Part shown: piece after piece, positions 1 through 12,911 of the stretch | Layout of the letters: each line of letters starts with the position of its first letter | Position numbering within the stretch: position 1 is the stretch's first letter | DNA from: Rhynochetos jubatus | Taxonomy: Eukaryota > Chordata > Aves > Eurypygiformes > Rhynochetidae | Length of the DNA stretch: 64,000 nucleotides | Assembly: GCA_027574665.1 (NCBI GenBank) | Contig: CM050654.1 | Location: 11,278,142-11,342,141 of the forward strand | Direction: 5' to 3' | Position numbers and translations under genes: made by a program | The notes under the pieces: model-generated | The model's database searches: none | What the model saw: the letters and a program-made list of their open reading frames with translations, nothing else | Told to the model about the DNA's origin: nothing

Positions 1-3000
1 AAGAAAAGATGGAATCAGGAAACCACAATTCATCATTTATCTTTTCGGTATCCTGCTAACAACGGAAACTTCCAAACTAATGATTATTTGAATGCAGCCT
101 TGCATATAATGTATCATCACTGAACAGAGTATTAAAACATCAAATAAAGAGCTTTAAGATTAACAGGATGTTTGCAAATAACTATTAGGAGGTGATTGCC
201 TAATTCTGGACTTTGGTTTGGTGTATTTACCTTCCTATATTCAAATATATCTGTACTTCGTAATATTTACATATATCTAGATTGTGGCTCCATACAGTAC
301 TGCTATAAAAATGCTGCTTTACTATTTATGCAGACACAGTACACGTTTTACTGTACTGCAAATGCAATTTGCAGAGTGGTTTCATTTCTCCTTTTGTAGT
401 TGTGTGATTATTTTCATTTGCCTTTATTTATTTTGCTTAATAAACTTTCAGGCATTTTGTTCAACAAATAATACAAAGTTTGGTTGTTTAAAAAAAATAT
501 AATTTCTAAAAGGAATAAAAAAGGTGTTTCCTATCAGTCGTTAGTTTTATCACATGGCCTGAATATAAACTCTGAGAATTACCATGTTTAATGCCATATT
601 TAATATACGAACCGCATTATTTTCAGTCCAACATTGGTTATGATCAGTTGCAAGAAAAAGCGAACTGCTACATACATGACCCAATACTGGTCAATCTGAC
701 TTACAGGCTGATACTTCACCACTAAATAAGGCTGGAACCTGCCCTTCACAGGCATAAGAGAGGCACTGGAGATGTGGGAGGTTGTTGCTATACTCTGAGG
801 ATGGTGCATGGCTCGGTTGTGCCAGGCACTGTACAAATAGGCATATTCTAGCTACTAGGCATACTACCAATATAGAGTAGTTCTTACTGGGCATGGTAAA
901 TTGACTTTAACCCACACCATAGCATGCTTCCCTGCCCATCATATCCCACGGGTGACCCCAGATGCATCACAAAGTCCTTGAGCATCATTTTCACGTGAAC
1001 CTCCTGATAACACCAGCAAGAAGGTCAAAATTTTCCCCCGCCACCATATGGGAGACCTATGTAGGGTAAACGATCCCTTCTGCCCCCCTGGATTACAGCT
1101 TCCTGCACAGGGGAAGGAGAGGGCAATGCTTCCTCTGGGCAGGTATGTTCAGCGTGGTGGAGAGGGGCCAGGCCTTCATGCCATCTCCCCACAGGGCTGC
1201 CAGCAGAGACAAAGCGGTTTCATACACTGGTCACACACGCTTGTCTCCTTCAGGCACCCTAGCTTTGGTGCCTGTCGACTCTAAGGTCAGATGTATATTT
1301 ACAGGCAGAGACAAGGAGACTTTGGAAGGCATATAAAAATTCAGAGGAATAGCCCAATCTGAGTGCTCCAAACATCCGCTGTCCCAGGCTGTCCCACGTG
1401 CCGTTGTGCACGGGGGTAACCACAAAGTCTGAGCTTGCCCTGCACACACCTATGTCCAGAGGCAAGCGGACAATGCGACTGCCTCCCTCCGACCTGCCGT
1501 GCGCAGGATCGTAACCGATCATCACGAGTAACCGTGTCAAAAGTAACGCATTACCGAGGGAGGGGCAGGCAAGGAGCTGTGATTCTGCGTGCCTTTTGGT
1601 TACCTATACACCAGCCTTTCTAAAAGCAAAATGTAACTCTGCCGCTATGCCTGCGTGAAACCATACATACATACCAGCGCTTATGTTGATCACAAACCAG
1701 TAACAGTTCTTACTACACAATTTTGATCAACGAGTAGTATTAATAAACACAAACACTTTCTACTCCACTGCAGGAAATGCTTAGAAACCAAAATCCAGAC
1801 ACAAAGAACAATGCTTCTAAAAGCACCGATCTGGGGCAGAGTTATGGATGTTTTCTTACACACATCCAGTGATTTCCATTTTCTCTGTTCTTGCATAAAT
1901 CTATTTCCTCCATTAGCTCATTTAGTCAGGGTCAGATTTATGAGGGAAGAACTAGCTCTTTCAAAGCTCCTTCTATGATCTCAGGAAAACTATTATACTT
2001 AACTATATCTCAATTGCTTATTTGTAAAATGAAAATAACTGTACTCTTCTTGTAGAGGAACTTAACTTCATCACAAGATGTACACTCTGACTGCTAACAC
2101 TGTAATATTCTTCTTTAAGCCATAATAATGCTGACATTTCACTAGTGTTTCGCTGTTCCCTTCTCAGAATTGTTAGAGCTAAAACACAATGCTTCATACC
2201 ATGTACTGAAATGCCAAGGAAAAGAGTATGATATCAATATATAGATATGAAACAGCATCTAAAAATGATGATTTTGATCTTTCAAGAGACAAATCACTAA
2301 TCTCTGCCTCTTATAAGATATGGGATGATAAAGGTCATGCTGAGTAAAGGACTGAGCTGACGGATCGGCCCAAAAGTTTCAAAATTGATACTGCAGCTCT
2401 TGCCCCGCTGGGGGAAAAAAAAGCGCAGTCCTTCGATCCTTTGTGTGTATTGCAGCAGCCTGTCACAGGCACATTAAAGAGACCCATTAACTGTGCTTAA
2501 TTCAAGGACAGTTCTAGACTCACCCAAGGATGTGCAGACTGAAGCGTGGTACTGTGGTACGTTAAATGCTGCAAAATCATTCCATTTATTCTTTCAAAAT
2601 ACGCTTTCAGTCTGAAACTGGTAAAAGCTCTTTCACCTCTGCACATCTTTATGAGGATTATTAATGTGATACAGTAGAAGTTGCTGGGTGACTGTGAAAG
2701 GACCTTTGGTCAACAGTAACTTGAATTAGCTGCTGACATGAAAGAAGAAATGCAGGGTAACACAGCTTTATTCAATTTGGGACTCGCTAGTTTAGGGCTT
2801 GATGCAAATCTGATACAGAACTACTCACAAATAAGAGCATGTCAGCAGAGCGCTACCATGATCCTTGACTTACACCTTTCAGCCTCAACGTTTTCAGCAC
2901 TTCACTGGCGCTCCCACTGGGCTGCCAACTGGTGTTCAGCTCTGCACAGAGTGCATCTCTGTCACTGGCTGGTGGTTTTTCGGTCTTTGCTCAGGTGAGC

Positions 3001-3817
3001 CGGGTGCTGCCTTACAAACCCAGCACACAGTGCTTTCCTCTACAATACGAGCAACAACGACCTGTGATCTCTCACACTCACAGAAGCTGGTACAGAACTG
3101 CTGGGCTTTACCTGATTCCTCTTTCTACTTAGTCTCCAATGAACTGCCTTGTCCATTGCTTTTAAGCCTTTGAGGAAAGCTAATATCCTAACACCAACTA
3201 AGAGGAAGGTCTGAGAAAACAGCCAAGCTTTTTCCTTTGAAGAGTCTATTCCTCTGTGCTCCCGACTGCATGTACAGTGGAGCTGCAAGTGCCTTACTCG
3301 CTACTTTTCTTTCAGAAGGCACTTTAAGCTTATTCTGGGTTAAATTTGCAACTATGCTCTTAGGTACAGAGCAGTCTGCAATACACTACTTGGGTTCAGC
3401 AGAGTGCACAAAGCTGCTCTGCAAACCAGAGAAGGCAGGGGGAGGAGGAAGGAAGGAGGGTACCTTTTGGGGGAAGCTGCGAAACAAGGCACTTTTCTCT
3501 GCCGTTCAAGTGAGCTTATTGCATGCAGAATTTGAGGACCTAGAATGGGCGTGGTTATTGTCATTTAATTCTCAATAAATACAGTATCATAAAAATTGCA
3601 TCTAAGGGAAACAACAACAACAAAAATTTTGTCCCTCTCAGCAGTAAGGAAAACACTAAGTAAACAGTGTGAATAATAGAAACAAAGGGATGGGGTCTAG
3701 CAGAGCTTCTAGGTCACTGAGTCCATTCATAGAAGGGGGAAAGAAAGAAGAATAAGGTACAATCTAACCTAATTATGGCTTTGTAAAGATTATTTTCAAG
3801 CCATTAACTGTGATTTG

Positions 3818-3935
3818 GCCTACTTAGATGTTAAACTTCTGGGGGCAAAGACATGGTCTTCTCTGTACTTGCATGTCTCGCAAAATGCAGTCCATGTCCC
3901 TGATTCGAGTTCCTGGGCCCCAATATATTAACCCA
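3818..3935 (+). mobile_element. 3' tail of an ancient MIR-like SINE
   Basis: TTAGATGTTAAACTTCTGGG, GGCAAAGACATGGTCTTCTC, TGTACTTGCATGTCTCGCAA and GGGCCCCAATAT follow in order the tail found on many reptile and bird SINE copies (TTAGATTGTAAACTCTTTGG...CATGTCTTC...TGTACAGCGCCTAGCA...GGGGCC). The upstream part is too diverged to call. Confidence 0.6.
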
Positions 3936-5227
3936 CCATGCCATGAAGGTGAGCCAGGCTCGGCTAGCCATGTGCCAGCAGCTGTGCCCACCGTGGGGGG
4001 ACTTCTGAAGCTCTCCCTTGGCATTAACAGTTGGCAAGGCAAAATGTGGCTTGAGATTTATGAGGTAGAGTAGGAAGAAGTACACTGTTCAGTTTAATAA
4101 TTGGTCCTTCCATGATACCCCAGTATCTCTGGTGTTAGAACAGGTATCCATCCTCTGTGCAGAGATCAGCATGAGTCAGGAGCCAGGCTTTTCCCCAGAA
4201 CCCACAGGCAACACAGAGTCCCACCCAAAATCAGTCATCCAGAATCTGGGTCAGTGTAAAAAAATAATAATTGGAATAGTTACAAAGTTGAGGGGGAGGT
4301 GGCCTCTTGGGAAACGATCCCAACTATCTTTCAGCCTGAAAGTGCTATTTACTGAGAATGAGCACATTCTTTTTGATTTTCTATTTCTTCCAGGTCAGCT
4401 GCCCGCCTAACCTGCCATGCAGCGCTTATTGTCATGGTTCTGTTGTGATACGTACGATACCTGCTGGCTTTGTGTGGGCCTCGGGTGCTGGAACCAAAAC
4501 AGCACATAAGTGATTCCAGGGAATGGGCGGGGAAGGAGCAGGGAGGAGGCCTGCCCAACTCTATCACTGCAGAGAAAAAACTCGAAAATATAAACGCACC
4601 CTTAAAGGCCCTGAAACCAAAAGGGAAGAACAGAAACAGGTTATTTTAAAAGAAGCTGATTTAGAGTCATTCCTGCTTCTGAAACGTGCCATGAGGGAAG
4701 GTGCGGTGTACAAATTCTGCATCCCTAAGTGGCCCACATCTCCCAGCACCATGGCGATTACTTTTCAATTGCAGGTGAAGAAGTTCCACGGTGTAATTTA
4801 TAAGTCATCTCCAATCTGTGGAACGCTCTGGTATATTACAGGTAAGAGTGCCTCGCTTCTTACACAGCAATCAGTGGATGGCAGGAGTACAAGGGCTTGG
4901 TTCTACTGCTATTCAGCCTCATGCGTGGGTTTGCAAAACACATGCAGAAGATTTGGCCAGAAGCATTATTTTTTAATTAAGGGGGGGAGGGATCTTTAGA
5001 AAGCATCTTAAACTGACAAGGTGAGGTGTGCAGAATGACCTAGCACAGACAGGCACTGATTGAAAGCCATTGAGGTAATTCCAGAAGTAATTAGATCTTT
5101 GGACAACAAAGTGATGAAACAGGACAAATGACCTTTTCTCATTCTCACAGTACCAGCTTATTTTTCTGATTAGTTTCACTCTCCAGGAACAGTATTTCTT
5201 TTAAATACTAGCAGAAAAAAAATATGG

Positions 5228-5440
5228 CTACAGCACTGAGCTGGGATGCCGAGTATCTGGATTCAGTGCCTGGCTCTGCTGCAGACTTCCAATATGACCT
5301 TGGGCACACCCATTAATCTCTTGCATCTCAGTTCTTTAGCAGTAAAACGGAAAGAGAGCTACTACTTTTTCCTTGCCCACTTGCCTGTCTTCTCTACGGA
5401 GACTGTAAGCAGTTTTGGAGCAGAGTTTCCCAGCATAACA
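5228..5440 (+). mobile_element. MIR-like (tRNA-derived) ancient SINE
   Basis: The order of landmarks matches MIR-type SINEs of amniotes. There is a tRNA-like head (CACTGAGCTGGGATGC and a box-B-like GGATTCAGTGCCTGG), then CTCTGCTGCAGACTTCC, TATGACCTTGGGCACACCC, CATCTCAGTTCTTTAGCAGT and AAAACGGAAA. A tail follows (TCTCTACGGAGACTGTAAGC, TTTTGGAGCAGAG) like the sauropsid form. It is highly diverged, hence old. Confidence 0.75.
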
Positions 5441-8400
5441 ACGTCTATAAATTTAGCACAGACCATGTAGGTCAAACGCTAACTCAAGTAGGGAGAGGCC
5501 AAAGACAGCAGTTGGAACCACTCCCTGGTCCCTGTACTACCTGTACCTGGGTCTTTGCTCCAGCCCAGGACCAGGTCCACAGGCAGCCCTCTGCCCAGCG
5601 CAGAGCAGAGGGAGCAGGGCTGCCTGCGCGGGCAGGAAATGACACGCTGCCTCCCACCTGCCTGCCCTAACCCTAATATTGCAAGGTGGTTCCCATGAAC
5701 TCAGAATGCCACCTGAAATACCTGAAACACAGAATTTACTAATATTTTAGAGCAGAGCAAGAAGGCAGGTTTTAGATCTAAGCCACATGGTAACTTTCAT
5801 ATAAGCTACAGCATCAGATAATTACAGATTGGCCTTACAAAGTTAATGTGAAAATTTACCATCCTTGGCATGTAATCACCACTTTGCTGCTGCATCTGTG
5901 AGAGAGCAAATATGTAAGTATGCACCCAGACACTGACATACACATTCTGTCTGGATATGATGTGCAGAGATACCTATGTGTGTATGCATACATATCATTA
6001 CACACCCACACATGATCGCATTTCAACACAGGGAGGAATGTCAGGGTTAGTTTGCCATTAGAATAAACATCCAACTTGACATATTTTTCGCAAGACCGCT
6101 GTGAATTCAGTATAATTACGTTTTTGAGGATGTATTTTGCAAACGTGCCAGATAATGCCAGAAGCACAGCTTTGAGTTGACTGCATTCTTACTCCCACCA
6201 GTGTCCTTGCTATGACAGTTTTGATACAAACAGTGTGTATTAGATCATTAGCACAGAGACAAACCTCTCTCCCTGCCATGCTTTTGAAGCTCACTCTGAT
6301 GAATGGGAACCTGCTCCTTTTGCGTTCAGCTTGGCCAATATATCAGAAAGCTGTGCCCAGGGAACAGCATCTAGACTGCCTCCCACCATGCTTCTGGGGT
6401 GTTCCCCATCAGCAAAAACAAACAAACAAAAATACACAACGTGCCTACAATAGATCAAGGTATAATTTTCTAGAAGCACACAGAAGGTCATATATTAACT
6501 AATAAGGCAGGCAATTATCCAGGGTCCATTAAGGAGTAGGAGCACTCAAACCTCCACTCGCAGCTGTGAGATTTCTCAGTGCCTCGTGCGAAATTTATAA
6601 AATCTCTCCCTTTGTATGAAATGACCTGGAAGAGGTGACAGTAATTAGAATCAGAGTTGTCCAACGATGCAGCCTTACGCTATGCATCACCCTTTTGCTA
6701 ATCAAGTTGCTGTATTGATCACCTCTCCTTGGATGCTTTCCCCATTACCCCGGGGCCTGTGAGGTGCTCTCTGTATGGGTTGTAGCTTGAGCTTTCACAA
6801 CTCCATTGCAGGAAGGCACTGAATTTGATTTGGGACATAATGAGGCAACCCTGCATCACAAATACCACAGACACCTACAAATACAAAAATGTTTTAGCTC
6901 TTAAGTAATTTTGCCCTCCAGAGATCACATGCCATTTTTGTCACCCTTAGAGAAGCACAATAACTTTTTGATTTTCTCTTTCCGTCAGTCTCTACACAAC
7001 TCCCACAACTTTTGGATCAGTTTTGAAAAGAATACTAATTGCCTAAAAGCCTCATGAGAATAAGTGGCTTCATTCAGATGAGAGACCCCAAAATCAAAGG
7101 TCCCACTGATGGAAAAGCTGTACTAGAAATTGTGCTGTACTTGTAACATTAAGGAGCTTTGGAGGAGAGAACTGCTGTGAACCCAACCCACAGGAAGTGG
7201 CTTTATCCATTCTTCTGACCATGAAAGCATTTGGAAATTTGAATTTTGGCTATTTTTTGCAAAAAGCAAAAAAGGCGTCCTCCTTACATCTGTATTTATG
7301 GACTTCGCTACTTTTAATTTTTGTTCAAGATAAATTCTGGCATAAACTGGCTCTTCTCTGCTGACTTTGCAACTACACACAATGCTTACACTGACTTCGC
7401 ATAGACCCTTGCTGATCCTCCTTGTCATTTCTTCCTGACTTGCTCCTGTGCAATCTCTGCTCTGCACACGGCAATGATGATCAGCTACCTCTTAGAATCA
7501 GTGACTGCTTTAAAAAAATTTATCCCAACTTTAATTAAAGACAGTTATTACAGTCATATTTGAAAGTCAGTCTTTTCTTTAAAAAAAAGGCAAACCAAAA
7601 AACCCACAACAAACCCCAAAACCCACTCAGTTTCTTTTCTGCTATGCTAATAAAATTGGAAAATTTCTGCTGGAAAGTTCTAATGATAGCGCTGTACATT
7701 TAAATTTCAAGACACACTAAGTTTAGAACAAGATAATGTGGCATTTTAATTACGGCTTTTCTATTTATATATTTCCTATGTGGCACAAGACCCCTTTAAT
7801 GAAAGCACGTTTTAGAGTAGCTTCAACACGCAGCATTATTGCTGGTTTTCGAATATGCCAGGAGCTTATCAGCTAAAATATGTTAATTTCTCTAATGGGG
7901 TAATGAAGTCTAAATGCTTTCAGGAAGACATTGCTATGATAATGGGTCTACTTAAAACACAACATTAGGAGAACGTTGATTACAGGTTGCTCAGTAGTTT
8001 CTGACTTCCTTAGGAAGCAAAGTTTGTTCCATACCTAATTTGCTGCAAGAGCTGCTGGGAAGGAAGCTCATTTCCATTTACTAAGTCAATCACCTTTGAT
8101 AACATAACCCAAACAGTTAGCTGCTTGGAAAAAATGTCCTAATACATTTGCGTGACCCAGACTTAGAGCTGCAGAGGTTTCAGGATGAAGCGAGGCTGAG
8201 CCACGTGCAGGGGAGCACGTGGACGGTGAGGTAGGGGCACTTAGGTAAGAAGCAGAGGCACAGTCGAAATGAAGTGACAGGTTTGATGAGAGGGGAAAAA
8301 GCCAGGGGAAGAGTTATGTGAAGTGACGAGGGTGGCATGCCCACGGAGGAAACTGCCTGGCCAACGTCCGTGCACATCTCTGGAACAACACTCTCCATTT

Positions 8401-8549
8401 CTACTTGTGCAATACCTGGTAATTGGCAGACTCCCCCATCGGAGCCTCAAGACACTTCTGTTTTCTAACGTGGGAGCTCCTCTTGGCTTTATAAACCTTG
8501 TGACTTCCCAAGACTTGAACCTTATCAACAAGCATTTCTTCCACCTTCA

Positions 8550-8567
8550 ACACACACACACGCACGC
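8550..8567. repeat. Short CA repeat
   Basis: CACACACACACGCACGCA, a small dinucleotide tract in intron 4. Confidence 0.8.
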
Positions 8568-10933
8568 AGCCCCCAGTGCTAGCCTTTTACCTCTCCCCGT
8601 GCTTCGCTCCTGTTGAAAGCAGGATAACCTCATACTACTTCTGATCAGGAAGGCCCAGAAGCCAAGCTGTGGTATCTGCTTTGTGTCCCCCAGCCAACAG
8701 CTTTACACAAAACACTACCCAAAGCCTAGCCCTGCCCCACCTGCGCTTCAGGGCTGAGGGATACAGTGCGCCTATGCGTTTTACCACCTTGCCACGTCAG
8801 TATGGGGTCTTTTCCCCTGGCTGCTCAGCACCATGCCAGCGGCAGTCAGTGACCACTGCCTCAGACCTTGGTTTTGCTGGGCTCTCAGCTGCTAGGCCTG
8901 ATCACAGACACTGGCGTCTTCATTTCTCCATCTATGCTACCAGCTGCAGGACCAGGCCACAACTGGATCAGTCAAGCCAGCAAGGATTCAGCTCGTTGCT
9001 GAACATGCAAAAAGGTACATGGTGAGTAGAGAAGCTTCTTGTCAAGCAGCACCCTATGCACAAGCTAGCAAACTTTTACTGAAAATTAAATAAAAATGGA
9101 CTAACAAAAGAGATATTTTTCTACTTCCCAATGCCAAGTTCTGACCTGAGACATCACATCTGATTTCCATTAATACAGAATCCAGAAAGTCTGACCCTGT
9201 CATAGAGATACACTCTTTGAAAGGAAAAGAGCTTGATACTTGTCTCGACGTGTTCAGCTGTGACTATGCTCTCCCTCATTTTGGAAACAAATGGCTCTGT
9301 AAATCCAGCAGTATTGAGCTCAGCGTGATCTAAGTGAACTCAATATTCTACCTTGGTATTTGCATTTTCTCTTTTATCAAAACAAATAGTAATCCACTCA
9401 TTAAATCCAGTATTTCTGTAATTAATTTGCAGTCATTACAAATCACCTTTAATTGGATTAGCTATAATTACAATAAAATAATTCCCTGAAATGATAAGTT
9501 ATATTTGTGAGGTTTTTTTTTGGTTTTGGATTTTGAGAGATAGGAACTTCAGGTGAACATATAAGAGGTGAGAAACACTTCAGAGGCAAATATTAAAACT
9601 CCCTCACTCTTACTTTCACTGAGCTGGCCTGTGTATTGCCTTCTTTCGTCCCCCATGATGCCGTCTTGTACTTGGACTTGACAGACCCCTATTAGCCAAA
9701 GCAGTGATTCATTGCTGCTCCTCGGCCGCCTGACCTGGCCCACGCTGCAGTGCAGGTGTCTGACGGTCAGCATGACTCTCCTCTAGTGTCAGCCTGCCTC
9801 TGGCGTTAATCACCTTGCTCTGATGAAAGAGGATGAAAGCCATGCCTACGTTTTAAAAATGGACAGGCATTTTCCTTGGCACAGCATGACGTGACTTTAA
9901 GGAGCCGATTCCTCCGAAATCTCAAGTTTTTCTGGCAAAACAGGTCCCTTCGCAATGGCCCAAGCCAGACACCCACGAACTGCTTACCATGCTCTGGGAC
10001 TAATCGCCATGTTAATAACGCACCCCTGGCCCAGGCCTGCAGCGTGGGTACTACCATGAGTTCTGGTTTCCGACCCAACTCATACTCTGCTTTTGGGAGG
10101 GATTACTTCATAGCCAAGGGTGCTCCCACCAACACCCCTTGGGTTAGGCTCTTCCTCTGCTTACGTACGTCACCAGAGCTCCAGTGACTTCAGTCAACGT
10201 CGGCCAAAGACGTGGAGCGCGCTGTGTACAAAAGGGACGCCCCCTTGCGCCGCACGTGGGTTTACAGCTGCAGAAGCCATCTAGGTTTCTCTGCTCATAT
10301 TCTGAGATGAAATCAAATGTCGTGTAAGGAAGAAATCAAACAAAAAGGGGGCAACGACCTATGGGCATAGCTGACCCTAGACAAATGGAATAAATTTGCT
10401 GGAAATACAGGGTTCTCATTCAAGACCTTTCATTCTTAAAATAAAATTACATGGCACGTTGCCAGGAGTTCTGGCACTGCTCTGACTAACACCAGTCACA
10501 ATTTCACATTTAATGCATGCCGTAAAAATAGCACATTTGATTCACATGAGCATGTCATGTCACATAAAAGTAACACCGTGCTGAAAGTTACATTTTCTAC
10601 CCCATATACGAACGTGCTGCCTTCCTTTCCTCTCGCTTCAGCTCTCACAGCTCCTTGTGAGCTAAAGTACAGCAAGATTTAATCAGGCTGAGCAATCTGA
10701 AACCTCATTTTTTAAATAGGTGGAGTCAAATTAGCTACTAAAAAGTATAAAACAGAAACCAAAGTTCTCTAGGAAAAAGCGGGAGTTGAAGCAGTTGCTG
10801 TATATTTAAAATAAATGCATATTTTATGCAACCTGGCTTTATCTAAGGCTGTAGTGTTTCTATTTAACTAACCCCTTAAGCAAAATGAGTCTCTAGGGCT
10901 TTCACCAGCATCTCTTCTTCCACCATCATGGCT

Positions 10934-10948
10934 AATACATACATACAT
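10934..10948. repeat. Short (ATAC)n repeat
   Basis: About three and a half ATAC/TACA units in intron 4. Confidence 0.75.
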
Positions 10949-11499
10949 CTCTGGCCTGACCCGTCTCCTGCTCCGCATTTTCCACAGCAGTTCAGGGCTG
11001 GTGGGTGCAACGCTCACTCTAATGAAAAAGCAAATTCTTCCGTAATGAAGAGAGAAGCAGGACTGACAGCCACGCTGCCTGCAGACCACTCTTGAATCGT
11101 GCAGCATCATACACAGGTTCACCTATCCTCTCCAGTTCCGCTGCCTCCCCTCCAGGGAAAGTGGGCAGCTGCCCTTTCTCAGCCCCTTCCACACCCTGTG
11201 CTGAGCCCTTTCACTGCAACAGTGAGCAGAGGACGAAGCTATGGACGCATGAGCTGTTTTCTGCTGGCTGGTGTACTGAAACCGCGCGGCGAGGGGCTGG
11301 GAAAAGAGCAAGGCCAGCAAAAAGCAGGGCAGGACCTCAGCAGCCCGTGGCGAGATGAGCCGAGATTGCTGCACTTGACGGAACAGCTGGATCAATATGT
11401 AAAGGAGAAAGAGGGTAGAGAGAGAGTAATTAGAAAGGAATGTTACTTTCCTCAGTTTCTCTTTAAGTTCCATGGCCAATCATGGCATAAATGATGCCG

Positions 11500-11700
11500 A
11501 GCTCTTATATTTAGCATCTTTGTTCGAGAAATTGCACGGCCCAATTCATTTTGCTTACAGTATGTATATTGCTTGAAAATACAGCCTCTGACTTGACGCT
11601 CAGACATTAGGCAGACATTAAATATGTTAATATTGCGGTTGTAATTACATGTTTTTTCTTCTAATTTTGGAAGGATAATTCTTTGGAATAATTACACAGA
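11500..11700. promoter_or_regulatory. Candidate conserved non-coding element in intron 4
   Basis: Repeat-free AT-rich stretch with TTAAATATGTTAATATTGCG, GTAATTACATG and GGAATAATTACACAG. The call is based on appearance only. Confidence 0.2.
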
Positions 11701-12857
11701 GGGTAACGAAGTTCTGGGAAACGTTTGAGTCACCAAGAATCACATCTGCACTCCAGCAGCAAGGCTTGTTGAAAACTTGGAACATTTTTATCCCTGCTAA
11801 TTGTAAGAGCTGAGAAAAGCAGAAAGTTGCTTTATGCCTTTTAGGAGAAGCACATGGAGTTTATTTGGAAGATGCTATAGGGATTTCCTCTAATAGAAAT
11901 AGTATAGTCGCTATGACAAGTTTCCGACTTAAAAAATGTGCAGAAGATTTTCCACTCCACAATTAGAATGGTATTTTATGTTTACCCAATACCTGCATAC
12001 TCTAAGAGCACACAGCCAAGCTACAAACAACAACATCTCTCAAATCTTATAACCTTCCCGCACTGAACTCCTGCCTAGAGCCAGGGACGAAACGCAGGAG
12101 GACACGCGATCCACGGTACGCAGACAACTTCAGTTTGTAGTACAGTCACTGCGTAATAGGACACTAAAACACTCCCAAAAGAACAGAGAAGAAAATTGCA
12201 TGCTACTGAAACTGTCATTTAAATGTCAGGCTTGCAGAATTCCAGCTCTGAAGCTGCTTATTTCAGAGCAGGCAAGGACCCCTGAATAAACAAACAAATG
12301 AAATACAAATGGAACTTTTCAGTGCTCAAAAATGATTTTAAAATCTGAAGATTTAACGTTTTAACAAATTCATCAGCAGCTGAAATAAATTCAAGTGGAG
12401 CTGCTGTACCTTATTCTCCTCCTTCCTTGCCCAGTTGTAATGCAGATTTATTTCAGCAGCCCAAGGGTCTCTCGGCAGTGTTTGTGTGCTACCGGCAGGT
12501 CTGCAGTCCTCTATTCACTCGCAATATTTAAATAATAATACATATGTATAATCCTCCTTCCTCCTGTAACTGTTCTACTTGAAGAACCAATTAATTCCAT
12601 TTGTTACTTCCTGGTGTATTATTTCTTCTCTACAAGCTGGAATCCCTTTAGGATCCCTGTCTGGCCCTTGACTACTGATGATTTCCTTGGCTTTTCAATC
12701 ATCAGAGCCTCTTCCCATGGATTTTAGAGCATTATTGTGATTGTCAGTTTTAATAATGCTGGTTCTCATAGTCTGTGCACACTGCAGGCCTTAAAAAAAG
12801 AAAGAAAGAAAAAGAACAAACTTGCTTTCCATGGCTTTAAAACGAATCAGCCAACTT

Positions 12858-12911
12858 GGGGTTTTTTTTTTTTTGTTTGTTCTGTTGGGTTTTGTTGTTT
12901 TGGTTTTTTAA
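12858..12911. repeat. T-rich low-complexity tract
   Basis: A T13 run (12,862-12,874) is followed by TTTG/TTTTG units. Read on the minus strand this is A-rich. No retrotransposon body is recognisable beside it. Confidence 0.85.

Noticed and set aside
812-838. MIR-tail-like word (GTGCCAGGCACTGTACAAAT)
   Set aside because: A single short match without the flanking landmarks. Could be a degraded SINE but cannot be supported.
1028-1050. GCCACCATATGG, a Kozak-like ATG context
   Set aside because: The ORF it opens (about 78 codons) has no recognisable content and lies within intron 4.
4523-4999. 158-codon plus-strand ORF with a Lys/Arg-rich start
   Set aside because: No family recognised, no splice or poly-A signals in support, and it sits in an intron on the opposite strand. 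Most likely chance.
5664-5678. Telomere-like CCCTAACCCTAA
   Set aside because: Only about two units. Too short to be an interstitial telomeric repeat.
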